From NCBI RefSeq assembly GCF_002304005.1, contig NZ_MRCQ01000008.1, forward strand, positions 124,001-188,000: a DNA stretch of 64,000 nt, in the 5' to 3' direction. How positions within the stretch are numbered: the first letter of the stretch is position 1; each line of letters starts with the position of its first letter. Positions 47,101 through 55,014 of the stretch are shown in pieces. The notes under the pieces were generated by a model, which saw nothing but the letters and a program-made list of their open reading frames with translations, was not told the origin of the DNA and searched no databases. This DNA is from Flavobacterium sp. ACN6 (GTDB lineage: Bacteria; Bacteroidota; Bacteroidia; Flavobacteriales; Flavobacteriaceae). The translations under genes and the position numbers were made by a program.

Positions 47101-47535
47101 TTTTAAAGTGTTTTTATCTAATTGCTGACGCGTAACTACTTTTTCAAAAAGTGCTTCAGGATATGTAACAATTATTGCTGGTTTTTTTCTGGAATTGATT
47201 CTGTTTAAAACCTCAGCGCGAAGCAAAACATTGGCATTATCTGTTTCATCAACTTGATATGGACGACGAAATGAAGCGGGATAAAATAAAACATCCTGCT
47301 CTCCAATCATCTGCTCCAAATCGTTTAGGTAATAAGCCGCTTCTTCTTTGTTGTCTAAAACAATTAAAAAAGGCAGTTCTGTTTTCTTAAAAACAGATCG
47401 AATTACAAATGAAACTGCAGAACCCAGCAAACCGCCGAGATGCATTTTTATCTGATTCTCTTCCAGTAAATTTGATGCAATCTCCTGTGCTTTTGGCAGA
47501 TTGTCGTATATCGTATATAAAGCGTTTTTACTCAA
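44170..47535 (-). CDS. mfd: Transcription-repair coupling factor
   Basis: 1121 residues, full length. UvrB-like N-terminal module (VRGGIVDVFSFSNDHPYRIEFFGNEVDSIRSFD), RNA-polymerase-interacting domain (LSVGDYVTHIDHGIGKFGGL), then the translocase: Walker A CGDVGFGKTEVAIRAAF, DEEQKFGV, TATPIPRTLQFSL and motif VI HQMRGRVGRS. The C-terminal regulatory domain is also present. It strips stalled RNA polymerase from DNA lesions and recruits UvrA. Start is a TTG at 47535 that overlaps the end of the upstream lipoprotein gene by eight bases; I see no better ATG. Confidence 0.95.
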   Translation of the reverse strand: MSKNALYTIYDNLPKAQEIASNLLEENQIKMHLGGLLGSAVSFVIRSVFKKTELPFLIVLDNKEEAAYYLNDLEQMIGEQDVLFYPASFRRPYQVDETDNANVLLRAEVLNRINSRKKPAIIVTYPEALFEKVVTRQQLDKNTLKVSLNDKISIDFINEVLFEYEFKRVDFITEPGEFSVRGGIVDVFSFSNDHPYRIEFFGNEVDSIRSFDVETQLSVEAHKKITIIPNVENKIFQENRESFLDYIAEKTVIFIQNTDGLFSQLDKQFARAEEAFEKLSKEIKHAQPEQLFLNQSSFIKRALNFSIVELASKPIFKTTKKFEFHIQPQPSFNKQFDLLLNNLSDNHFNGYKNYLFCSNETQAKRFHDIFESLDEANSENIRKQYNTIVLPLYQGFIDEENQITAYTDHQIFERYHKFNIKNGYSKKQNITLKELTALSVGDYVTHIDHGIGKFGGLQKIQVEGKTQEAIKLVYADNDIVYVSIHSLHKISKYNGKDGTPPKIYKLGSNAWKLLKQKTKARVKHIAFNLIQLYAKRRLEKGFQFAPDSYLQNELESSFIYEDTPDQTKSTQEVKADMESDRPMDRLVCGDVGFGKTEVAIRAAFKAVDNSKQVAVLVPTTILAYQHFRTFSERLKDMPVSVGYLNRFRTAKQKAQTLKDLAEGKLDIVIGTHQLVNKNVVFKDLGLLIVDEEQKFGVNVKDKLKTIAANVDTLTLTATPIPRTLQFSLMAARDLSVITTPPPNRYPIETNVVGFNEEVIRDAISYEIQRNGQVFFINNRIENIKEVAGMIQRLVPNARVGIGHGQMDGAKLEELMLGFMNGDFDVLVATTIIESGLDVPNANTIFINNANNFGLSDLHQMRGRVGRSNKKAFCYFICPPYSSMTEDARKRIQALEQFSELGSGFNIAMKDLEIRGAGDLLGGEQSGFINEIGFDTYQKIMNEAIEELKENEFKDLYPEENDIETKEYVKDLQIDTDFELLFSDEYINNVTERLSLYNELGSVKNEEELVIFQNKLIDRFGPMPPRANALMNSIRIKWIATNVGIEKLVMKKGKMIGYFVSDQQSDYYQSSKFRKVLQFVQKYSNLCQMKEKQTPNGLRLLLTFENVKSTKRALELMELLGE

Positions 47536-48136
47536 CTTTTGGTGTATTTTGATCTAGTGGCGGCGCAGAACTCGGAATCGCGCGCGTTGTGTCTAACATT
47601 TTAAGGAAATCTGCTTCTCCTTCCTCTTTTGGAATTTTGGCTTTTTCGACAACTTTATCCATTTGTCGCTCCAAAGAAATCAGTTCTTTATTGATTTCCT
47701 GAACTAAAAAAACCACTTTATCATCTGGAACTTGGTTTAGATGAATAAATAAATCCAGCATTCTTATTTTAGTAATTAAAATAGAAATACGGCTTTTTAT
47801 TGGAGGCACATTAAATTCTGGCGGAATATTGTTATTTAAAGCCATTGCTTTCTTAGAAATCGCTCTTGACTTTTTTTGGAATGCGCCAATTGTTTTTCTT
47901 GGTTTATCGCCAATCTCTTTATTGAAATCACGCCATTCTGTCCATGAGTTTAATTTTTGTTCTGCAATTTCATTGATCGGTTCCTCAAGAAACGTCCAGC
48001 CTTTATTAATATTATTAAAAATAGCTTCTTTCTTTTTTGCCTCTTTCGCATTTTCTGCAAGACGTTTTTCATCTGCGTTTTGGCAGGAATACATTGCGGT
48101 AATCAAAAGTAGAAAAAGAGATATCTTATATTTCAT
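47528..48136 (-). CDS. Helical lipoprotein of unknown function upstream of mfd
   Basis: 202 residues from the ATG at 48136; a start 12 bases earlier would put MFYQ before the signal. Lipoprotein signal MKYKISLFLLLITAMYSC with the cysteine at residue 18. The rest is charged and largely helical, possibly coiled coil (ADEKRLAENAKEAKKKEAIF; INKELISLERQMDKVVEKA). No family recognised. Its end overlaps the TTG start of mfd by eight bases, so the two are probably co-translated. Confidence 0.72.
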   Translation of the reverse strand: MKYKISLFLLLITAMYSCQNADEKRLAENAKEAKKKEAIFNNINKGWTFLEEPINEIAEQKLNSWTEWRDFNKEIGDKPRKTIGAFQKKSRAISKKAMALNNNIPPEFNVPPIKSRISILITKIRMLDLFIHLNQVPDDKVVFLVQEINKELISLERQMDKVVEKAKIPKEEGEADFLKMLDTTRAIPSSAPPLDQNTPKVE

Positions 48137-48203
48137 CTGGTAAAACATTAAGCTGCAAAGTTACAAAGTAAATTTACAATTACGAATTCTGATTTTTGTT
48201 AGA

Positions 48204-48520
48204 AAACATATAAAATTCTGATAAGTTTTTGGAATCTATATATGAGAATTTTTACCGCAAAGCACGCAAAAATTTTAATTTACAGAAAGTTTAGAAAAAA
48301 AAGTTCGCAAAGCTAGTTCAACATCTAATTGGTCTTTTTTTTGAGGAAACATATAAAATTCTGATAAGTTTTTGGAATCTATATATGAGAATTTTTACCG
48401 CAAAGCACGCAAAAATTTTAATTTACAGAAAGTTTCGAGAAAAAAAGTTCGAAAAGCTAGTTGAACATCTAGTTGGTCTTTTTTTTGAGGAAACGTATAA
48501 AATTCTGATAAGTTTTGCAA
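48204..48520. repeat. 143-bp tandem direct repeat (2.2 copies)
   Basis: Copy 1 48204-48346, copy 2 48347-48490, and a third partial copy 48491 to about 48520. Copies 1 and 2 differ at a handful of bases and by one inserted base in the A tract. Each contains TTTTTACCGCAAAGCACGC and ends in an eight-T run followed by GAGG. No open frame. Between the lipoprotein and threonine dehydrogenase promoters. Confidence 0.85.
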
Positions 48521-48523
48521 CAG

Positions 48524-48675
48524 AATTTAACCGCAAGGAACGCTGCTAATCTATCTTATATTAGGTTTAGAAAAACACAAAGTTCGAAAAATCTATTCAA
48601 CATCTAGCTTTGCGAACTTTGTGTTTTTCTAAAACTGCCTAATTTAAAAAACTTTGTGTGCTTTGCGGTTAAATT
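48524..48675. repeat. Nested 152-bp palindromic element
   Basis: Outer arms AATTTAACCGCAA (48524-48536 with 48663-48675) and inner perfect 18-bp arms AGAAAAACACAAAGTTCG (48569-48586 with 48613-48630). It starts four bases after the partial third copy of the 143-bp repeat. It resembles 30949-31092 in word content (GCAAAG, CACAAAG, GCGGT). Confidence 0.8.
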
Positions 48676-48765
48676 TTTAATTCGAGAATAATCCAACAAA
48701 CAAACTTTTTCATTATTGAATTTATAAATTTTACTTCTAAAAAACGCATGTAATTGCGAAAACGT

Positions 48766-48773
48766 TATATTTG
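48766..48773 (+). promoter_or_regulatory. -7 box of the threonine dehydrogenase gene
   Basis: TATATTTG, full match to TAnnTTTG, 20 bases before the ATG at 48794. It overlaps the longest possible reading frame's start (48773), which rules that start out. Confidence 0.65.
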
Positions 48774-48793
48774 TGTCTCTAAAATCATTAAAA

Positions 48794-49732
48794 ATGAATC
48801 CTAAAATATTGATCATTGGCGCCTGCGGTCAGATTGGAACTGAACTGACGCAAAAACTGCGCAAATTATACGGAACCGAAAATGTAATCGCTTCTGATAT
48901 TCGAAAATTAAATACTGACGTTGTTAACTCAGGACCTTTTGAAGTGGTCAATGCTTTAGATTTTAATCAAATTGAACATTTAGTAGAAGTTCACAAAATT
49001 ACAGATGTGTATTTGATGGCTGCACTTTTGTCTGCTACAGCTGAAAAAAATCCTGCTTTTGCTTGGGACTTGAATATGAATTCTCTTTTTCATGTTTTAA
49101 ATTTAGCGAAAGCAAAAAAAATTAAGAAGATTTTCTGGCCTTCAAGTATTGCTGTTTTTGGACCAACAACTCCAAAAGAAAATACACCGCAATATACCGT
49201 TATGGAACCTTCTACAGTTTACGGAATTAGTAAACAAGCGGGCGAAAGATGGTGCGAATATTACCATAATATTTACGGCGTTGATGTTCGCAGTATTCGT
49301 TATCCAGGTTTAATCAGCTGGTCTACTCCTCCGGGCGGCGGGACTACAGATTATGCTGTTGATATTTTCTATAAGGCTATTGCTGATAAAAAATACGAAT
49401 GCTTCTTATCATCTGAAACCAAAATGCCAATGATGTATATGGATGATGCGATCGATGCAACGATTAAAATTATGCAGGCACCAGAAGATCAAATAAAAAT
49501 ACATTCTTCGTATAATTTAGCGGCAATGAGTTTTACTCCGACAGAAATTGCAAATGAGATTAAGAAACATATTCCAGATTTTGAAATTACTTACAATCCA
49601 GATTTCCGTCAGAAAATTGCGGACAGCTGGCCGGCAAGTATTGACGATTCATCTGCAAGGGAAGACTGGAGCTGGAATCATAAATTTGATTTGGAATCGA
49701 TGACAAAAGATATGATTGAGCATTTGAGCTAA
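48794..49732 (+). CDS. L-threonine 3-dehydrogenase, short-chain (GalE-like) type
   Basis: 312 residues from the ATG at 48794. NAD-binding G9-x-x-G-x-x-G15 in IIGACGQIGTEL, a GalE-like extended short-chain fold, catalytic serine region WPSSIAVFGP and YGISK (the Tyr-x3-Lys pair). The PGGGTTDYAVDIFY loop and the S(S/I)W..RYPGLISW substrate segment match the threonine dehydrogenases characterised in flavobacteria. It oxidises L-threonine to 2-amino-3-oxobutyrate with NAD. Single gene with own terminator. Confidence 0.88.
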   Translation: MNPKILIIGACGQIGTELTQKLRKLYGTENVIASDIRKLNTDVVNSGPFEVVNALDFNQIEHLVEVHKITDVYLMAALLSATAEKNPAFAWDLNMNSLFHVLNLAKAKKIKKIFWPSSIAVFGPTTPKENTPQYTVMEPSTVYGISKQAGERWCEYYHNIYGVDVRSIRYPGLISWSTPPGGGTTDYAVDIFYKAIADKKYECFLSSETKMPMMYMDDAIDATIKIMQAPEDQIKIHSSYNLAAMSFTPTEIANEIKKHIPDFEITYNPDFRQKIADSWPASIDDSSAREDWSWNHKFDLESMTKDMIEHLS

Positions 49733-49758
49733 ATCTAAAACAGTAAAATATACCTTGG

Positions 49759-49802
49759 CGTGTTATTCTAAAAAAGATACTTTTAGGATGACACGTTTTT
49801 TT
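49759..49802 (+). terminator. Terminator after the threonine dehydrogenase gene
   Basis: Fifteen-base stem with two G-U pairs (49759-49773 with 49781-49795; CGTGTTATTCTAAAA) and a T run to 49802. It lies within the longest frame of the next gene, hence that gene must start later. Confidence 0.85.
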
Positions 49803-49922
49803 ATATTTAATTTTCAGATAAGAATTGTTGATTCCATAATTTCTTTACATTTGATGGCGTTTACTTATTTTCAAGTTTATTCAAAAATCATCAATCAAAA
49901 TCACAACGAAAACATTAATCAA

Positions 49923-51119
49923 ATGACAAATTCTTATCATCCTGTCGAACAAAGCAAAAGAACTGCAATTGTCGACATACTTCGGGGCTGGGCTATTTTA
50001 GGAGTAGCCATTGGCAATTATCAAGATTTTTTATACATTGGAGTAGAAAGAGAAATTAAATTCGATACTTTTTCAGAAATACTTCAAATCGTTAACCGCT
50101 ATCTTTTCTCAGCAAAATCCTGGACATTATTAACGTTATTATTTGGCTACGGATTTGCTATCTTAATTAACAACGTGGCATCTAAAGGTAAAAATCCTGT
50201 TACCTTTTTTGCCTGGCGAATGCTTTTGCTTTTTGTATTAGCTTTTATCAATTCGTCGTTTTGGCTTGGCGATATTTTAAAAGATTATGCTTTTTTAGGA
50301 CTTGTATTACTGCTTTTTTATAAAAGTTCCACACGAACATTAAGCATTATTTGTGCTTTTATTTTTCTGACCATTCCTTTTTTAATGGCTTATGTCAACA
50401 CATTTAAGATTGAGCATATTGTAATTGCTACAAATCCTGAGTATCTAAAATTATATCATTCTGGCAACTGGATTGAATTTTTCAGATTTAATTTACTGGC
50501 TTCTTTTTACGAACAAATTATTATTCCGGGTTACGCCATTACTGCTCATTATGTAATGCTGGGCTGTATGCTTTTTGGATTTCTGCTTCAAAAATTAAAC
50601 TTTTTTAACCGTTTAACAGAATTGAAAAAGCTTTTAAAATATGTTTGTTTTATAAGTTTTGTATGCTCTGTATTTATCGGAATCGGATTTTTTATTGCCG
50701 TACAAAACAAAGCTGGTTTTTTAAAATTCTTTCATCCGCTTTATTGGCTGGTTTTGTGCACAATGTTTTTTATTGCAACGGGAATTTCGCTGTTATATAC
50801 TAATGGAAAACTAAAAACTATTTTCAGTTATTTTAGTGCTGGAGGCAAAATGACGCTGACCAATTATATGAGCCAAAATATTCTGGCAGCATTTCTTTTC
50901 TCTGGAATTGGTTTTGGAATAGCCGACTCAATGCCCTACTGGTTTTACTTTTTACTGGCCATATTTATATTTATAATTCAATTATTTATAAGCAAATGGT
51001 GGCTTTCAAAATACAATTACGGACCAATTGAATGGTTATGGAGATCTGCGAGTTACAGGGAATTTGTTCCTTTTAAGAAAACGCATACTGAGATTGCTGT
51101 TGATATAAAAACAGTATAA
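49923..51119 (+). CDS. DUF418 domain membrane protein
   Basis: 398 residues from the ATG at 49923. A longer frame opens at 49755, but it would run through the terminator at 49759-49802 and adds no family sequence. RTAIVDILRGWAILGVAIGNY is the typical DUF418/acyltransferase-3-like N-terminus. Eight to ten hydrophobic segments follow, and the C-terminal DUF418 block is MTLTNYMSQNILAAFLFSGIGFG, NYGPIEWLWRSASY. Inner-membrane; function unknown. Confidence 0.85.
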   Translation: MTNSYHPVEQSKRTAIVDILRGWAILGVAIGNYQDFLYIGVEREIKFDTFSEILQIVNRYLFSAKSWTLLTLLFGYGFAILINNVASKGKNPVTFFAWRMLLLFVLAFINSSFWLGDILKDYAFLGLVLLLFYKSSTRTLSIICAFIFLTIPFLMAYVNTFKIEHIVIATNPEYLKLYHSGNWIEFFRFNLLASFYEQIIIPGYAITAHYVMLGCMLFGFLLQKLNFFNRLTELKKLLKYVCFISFVCSVFIGIGFFIAVQNKAGFLKFFHPLYWLVLCTMFFIATGISLLYTNGKLKTIFSYFSAGGKMTLTNYMSQNILAAFLFSGIGFGIADSMPYWFYFLLAIFIFIIQLFISKWWLSKYNYGPIEWLWRSASYREFVPFKKTHTEIAVDIKTV

Positions 51120-51147
51120 TCTCAACATTTTTTTAATAAACTTGAAA

Positions 51148-51187
51148 TAAAAAAAGCCCTTAAAACTAAATTTAAGGGCTTTTTTGA
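51148..51187. terminator. Bidirectional terminator between the DUF418 and M1 peptidase genes
   Basis: Perfect 14-bp stem AAAAAGCCCTTAAA (51151-51164 with 51171-51184), with A and T runs on both sides; serves both convergent genes. Confidence 0.92.
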
Positions 51188-51203
51188 TAAATATTCTTTG
51201 AGA

Positions 51204-53084
51204 TTACTTCACTTCAAAAACATTATTTGCAGCTTTAACATCAGCCATTAATCCGCTTGGATCGATAGTGATTTTTTTGACTGCTGTTTTGTTTTTATCG
51301 ATTGTAAAAATATAGTTTTGCTGCGCCCAAGCCCAGTCTTCTAAAACCGTTCTTTTTTGATTTGGATTTGGATTCGGTTTAATGAAATTCATCATTCTTA
51401 AAGGAATGTAGAATGTTTCAGAAGTTCCGTCTGTGTAATCCACTTTTAAATCGATTGGCATTGGCATTCTTCCAATTCTCTCCAGCGTTACGGTTGTTTT
51501 TCCAGAATTGTCTGCAACATCTTTAATTCCGTAATCGATTGTATTTAGTGTTTGAGTCCAATCTATTAAATACCAGTCTAACTCAGCTCCAGAAACTCTT
51601 TCTGCTGTTCTTTTGATATCATTTGGAGTTGGATGTTTGAATTTAAAATCGTTAAAATATCTTTTTAAAGTTGCATCAACGTTTTCTTTTCCAATTACAT
51701 ATTCTAATTGCGAAAGGAAAAGACTTCCTTTTATATAAGATGAAATGCTGTACGGACGATTTTCGTCATAACGATCTCCGTGCGTGCTTTGTGGCTGCTC
51801 TTTTCCAGAGTTTACCAAATTGTAATAAGCAGCATAATTTCCTTTAAATGGATTTACTTCTTTTTTATCGCCTTTCAATTCGTTCAAAGCACTGTCTTCA
51901 ATGTAAGTTGTAAAACCTTCATCCATCCAAGGATGTTTTGATTCGTTTGAAGCTAAAATGTGCTGGAACCAAGAATGTCCTAATTCATGCGTTGCAGTTC
52001 CAAGAATTCCTTCAAGAGTTCCGTTTCCTAACATTAAAGTACACATTGCATATTCCATTCCGCCGTCGCCTCCTTGAATAAACGAGTATTGTTTGTACGG
52101 ATAAGCACCAACTCTTTGGTTGTAATAATCCATTACTTTTACCATTAATGGTTCTAGCTGTTTCCAGTTTGCTGTAACTTTTGGATTGTTTTTGTAAAAG
52201 AAATGCAAGTCAACATCGTTTGGACCTTTTACAATATCATGCGCGTATTCTTTGTCTGCTGCCCACGTAAAATCGTGAACATTTGGCGCAATAAAATGCC
52301 ATGTAAGCGTTTTTGCTTTTTTAGGATAGGTAACCGTTACACCTTCATCTTCATAACCATGTCCAATTGAATTTTTGTCTTGCAAATATCCAGAACCACC
52401 AATTGTATAGTCTTTGTCTATTGTAATTTTCACATCAAAATTACCCCAAACTCCGTGAAATTCTCTGGCAATGTATGGATCTGCGTGCCATCCTTCGAAA
52501 TCAAATTCGGCTAATTTTGGATACCATTGTGACATTGAAAGTTCTATTCCTTCAGAATTGTTTCTTCCAGAACGACGAATTTGCACTGGAACTTGTCCGT
52601 CAAAATCTAATGTAAAAGTAGTTTTAGAATTTGGTAAAATCGGCTTAGCCAAAGTCACTTCTAAAATAGTTCCTGAAACTCTTGTCTGCGCAGCTGCACC
52701 ATCTTGTTTGAAGTTTGTAATTTTTAAAAATCCAATTTCATTTGGTTTTAAAGTTTCAATTCGGCTTTGCTTGATATCTTTTCCATCTGCACCTTTTGTT
52801 TTAGTTACCATTCTTCCGTCTGGATCTTTAATAAAATGAAGGCGTGCATCCATTTCGCTTCCTGGCTGAAAAGCGTTTGGAAACAAATGATAGAATACTT
52901 TTCTTAAAGTATCAGAAGAATTATTGGTATAAACCAATTCTTGTTTTCCTTTATACTGATAGTTTTTCACATCCATTGAAACCTCCATTTTGTAATCGGC
53001 GTGCTGCTGCCAATATGGGGCGTTTTGGGCAAAAGCTGTATTTAAACCAAAGCTCAAGAAAGAGAGTAAAATAATTTTTCGCAT
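51204..53084 (-). CDS. Exported M1-family metallopeptidase
   Basis: 626 residues from the ATG at 53084. The longest frame begins at 53126, inside the hairpin 53101-53128, and adds only MEEFALFHFLLHIN before a normal signal peptide (MRKIILLSFLSFGLNTAFAQ). Aminopeptidase-N fold: zinc site THELGHSWFQHILASNESKHPWMDEGFTTYIED (HExxH then Glu 18 residues on) and QGGDGGMEYAMCTLM in place of the classical GAMEN. It probably trims peptides in the periplasm or outside. Follows the subtilisin-like gene by 64 bases on the same strand. Confidence 0.88.
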   Translation of the reverse strand: MRKIILLSFLSFGLNTAFAQNAPYWQQHADYKMEVSMDVKNYQYKGKQELVYTNNSSDTLRKVFYHLFPNAFQPGSEMDARLHFIKDPDGRMVTKTKGADGKDIKQSRIETLKPNEIGFLKITNFKQDGAAAQTRVSGTILEVTLAKPILPNSKTTFTLDFDGQVPVQIRRSGRNNSEGIELSMSQWYPKLAEFDFEGWHADPYIAREFHGVWGNFDVKITIDKDYTIGGSGYLQDKNSIGHGYEDEGVTVTYPKKAKTLTWHFIAPNVHDFTWAADKEYAHDIVKGPNDVDLHFFYKNNPKVTANWKQLEPLMVKVMDYYNQRVGAYPYKQYSFIQGGDGGMEYAMCTLMLGNGTLEGILGTATHELGHSWFQHILASNESKHPWMDEGFTTYIEDSALNELKGDKKEVNPFKGNYAAYYNLVNSGKEQPQSTHGDRYDENRPYSISSYIKGSLFLSQLEYVIGKENVDATLKRYFNDFKFKHPTPNDIKRTAERVSGAELDWYLIDWTQTLNTIDYGIKDVADNSGKTTVTLERIGRMPMPIDLKVDYTDGTSETFYIPLRMMNFIKPNPNPNQKRTVLEDWAWAQQNYIFTIDKNKTAVKKITIDPSGLMADVKAANNVFEVK

Positions 53085-53100
53085 GTTTATATGTAATAGA

Positions 53101-53128
53101 AAATGGAAGAGCGCGAACTCTTCCATTT
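53101..53128 (-). terminator. Hairpin between the S8 and M1 peptidase genes
   Basis: Perfect 11-bp stem AAATGGAAGAG (53101-53111 with 53118-53128), loop 6. The T tract on the minus strand is short (TTTT), so this may be a partial terminator that lowers M1 expression. Confidence 0.55.
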
Positions 53129-53148
53129 GATTAATAGTGTATTAAGCT

Positions 53149-54786
53149 TTATTTTTTAGACATTTTCTCAGCCATTAATAACGCGTTGTAAGCATTTACC
53201 ATTTTTGCTGTTTTTGATGATTCTGCAGCAGAAACGGCAACTGGTTTTTCATTTGGATTTTCACTTTTACCCAAAACAACTTTTGCAGGCAGTGCAACTC
53301 CAGAATCCATTAAAATCTTTTTCACCTGAGCGGCCTTTAACTTTGGATAGTAAGAACGAATTAACGCTGCAACACCCGCCGCATTTGGAGACGCCATTGA
53401 AGTTCCTTGTAAATATTTGTATTTGTTGTTTGGAACTGTTGCGTAAATTTCTTCTCCAGGAGCAAAAACGTCTACATTAATTTTTCCGAAGTTAGAAAAA
53501 GGTGCAATAACCGTTTCTCCATATTCTTTATTAATTGCTCCAATTGTGATCACGTTATCAGCAAATTCTTTTACGTTATCTTCAGAATCGTTTGGATAAT
53601 TGATGTTTTTTGTTTCATCGATATTATATCCGTCGTTTCCTGCTGCGTGTACAATTAAAACGTCTTTTTTAGCTGCATATTTAATAGCATCGTAAACCCA
53701 CTGTTTGTGTGGAGAAAAGCTTTTTCCAAAACTTCCGTTAATTACTTTTGCCCCATTATCTACCGCATAACGAATTGCAAGTGCGATATCTTTATCGTAC
53801 TCATCTCCGTCTGGCACCGCTCTAACTGTTAGAATTTCAACGTTTGGCGAAGCAACTCCGTCTCCTCCTAAATTATTACCGCGAATTTGTGCAATGATTC
53901 CCGCAACGTGAGTTCCGTGAAGTGCTTTTTCTTTATCTGGACCAAAAACAATATTATTTCCGTAATGATTGTCTTTAATATCTTCTGGATTATCTCCTAC
54001 GATTTTTCTTCCGTCAAATTCTTTATTTAAATTGTAATTTAACTGATCGTAAACTTGTTCGCTATATTCTGTTAATTCAGATTCTGGGTTAAAAGTTGGT
54101 CCAGCATTTGTAAAAATCATAGTCATAGCCCTTTTACTTTCCAAAACATTTGGATCTGCAGAAGTAATTGTACTTAAATCTTCTAATTTATAATCCGTTT
54201 TATTAAGCGATTTTTTAATCGTATTGTGAAAAGCCATTAAACGATCTGCTAGTTCTTTATCTTTTAAAGCTTCTTGATATTTCTCTGTATATTGTGCTAA
54301 AGCTGCTTTATATTCTGCAGAACCGTCATCCCCTTTTTTAACAACACGTGTCATTTCAAGGTTTTCGTGAACAGCATTTCCTAGGAAATTCCATCCGTTA
54401 ACGTCATCGATAAATCCGTTTTTATCGTCATCGATTCCGTTTCCTGGAATTTCTTTAGTATTTGTCCAAATCATTCCTTTTAGGTCTTCGTGTTCGATAT
54501 CAACACCAGAATCTACAATACCAACAATTACTTTCTGACCTTTTTTACCTTGCAGTAATTCAGTCAAAGCTCTATCAACACTCATTCCCGGGATAGAATC
54601 TTTTACCAAATCCAGGTGACTCCATCTTTTTAATTCATTTTCACTAACTGGTGCTTTTTTTACCACTGCCAAAGGGGCAACAATTGGTTGTTTTTGCACT
54701 GATTTTTGCGCTTGCAAACTAGCGCTGCAACCTGCTAAAACAAGTAATGCAAACGCAGATAATTTAAGAGGTTTTATATGACTCAT
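53149..54786 (-). CDS. Subtilisin-like (S8) serine peptidase lipoprotein
   Basis: 545 residues. Lipobox LAGC at about residue 19 (LKLSAFALLVLAGC). Catalytic triad: Asp in VGIVDSGVDIEHEDL, His in HGTHVAGIIAQIRG, Ser in GTSMASPNAAGVAALI. An insert of about 130 residues between the Asp and His motifs (NLEMTRVVKKGDDGSAEYKA onwards) is helical and charged; similar inserts occur in other Bacteroidota S8 proteins. Probably tethered to the outer membrane. It may share a transcript with the M1 peptidase gene. Confidence 0.9.
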   Translation of the reverse strand: MSHIKPLKLSAFALLVLAGCSASLQAQKSVQKQPIVAPLAVVKKAPVSENELKRWSHLDLVKDSIPGMSVDRALTELLQGKKGQKVIVGIVDSGVDIEHEDLKGMIWTNTKEIPGNGIDDDKNGFIDDVNGWNFLGNAVHENLEMTRVVKKGDDGSAEYKAALAQYTEKYQEALKDKELADRLMAFHNTIKKSLNKTDYKLEDLSTITSADPNVLESKRAMTMIFTNAGPTFNPESELTEYSEQVYDQLNYNLNKEFDGRKIVGDNPEDIKDNHYGNNIVFGPDKEKALHGTHVAGIIAQIRGNNLGGDGVASPNVEILTVRAVPDGDEYDKDIALAIRYAVDNGAKVINGSFGKSFSPHKQWVYDAIKYAAKKDVLIVHAAGNDGYNIDETKNINYPNDSEDNVKEFADNVITIGAINKEYGETVIAPFSNFGKINVDVFAPGEEIYATVPNNKYKYLQGTSMASPNAAGVAALIRSYYPKLKAAQVKKILMDSGVALPAKVVLGKSENPNEKPVAVSAAESSKTAKMVNAYNALLMAEKMSKK

Positions 54787-54965
54787 GTATCTATAATTAT
54801 ATCTAAAGTTAAAAGATGGGTCTAAATTATGCTTTTTTGTTACAAAATGCTAACTGTTAACAATGTGTTATGAAAATACTGTTGTTTTTAAGTCTTAATT
54901 ATTTAACTAGTAAAGAAATTCATCCGCAAAAATTTACTTTTTCAATTTTCTAGCTGAATAAATAC
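54787..54965. other. Intergenic sequence upstream of the S8 peptidase gene
   Basis: AT-rich, no repeats or open frame recognised; presumably carries the S8 gene promoter on the minus strand. Confidence 0.4.
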
Positions 54966-54998
54966 AATAAAAAAATCCGCCATTTTATAGCGGATTTT
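54966..54998 (-). terminator. Terminator after the double-glycine peptide gene
   Basis: Perfect 9-bp stem AAAATCCGC (54972-54980 with 54990-54998); on the minus strand it is followed by seven or more T. It lies 17 bases past the peptide stop codon, which supports a real transcript there. Confidence 0.82.
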
Positions 54999-55014
54999 CA
55001 ATGTTAGAAATTAA

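Noticed and set aside
48204..48520. Considered as a CRISPR-like or attachment-site array
   Set aside because: Units of 143 bp repeat as a whole, without short repeats and unique spacers, and no integrase or cas gene lies nearby.
52471..52839. 122-codon open frame on the plus strand opposite the M1 peptidase gene
   Set aside because: Opposite conserved peptidase sequence, no start context. Shadow.
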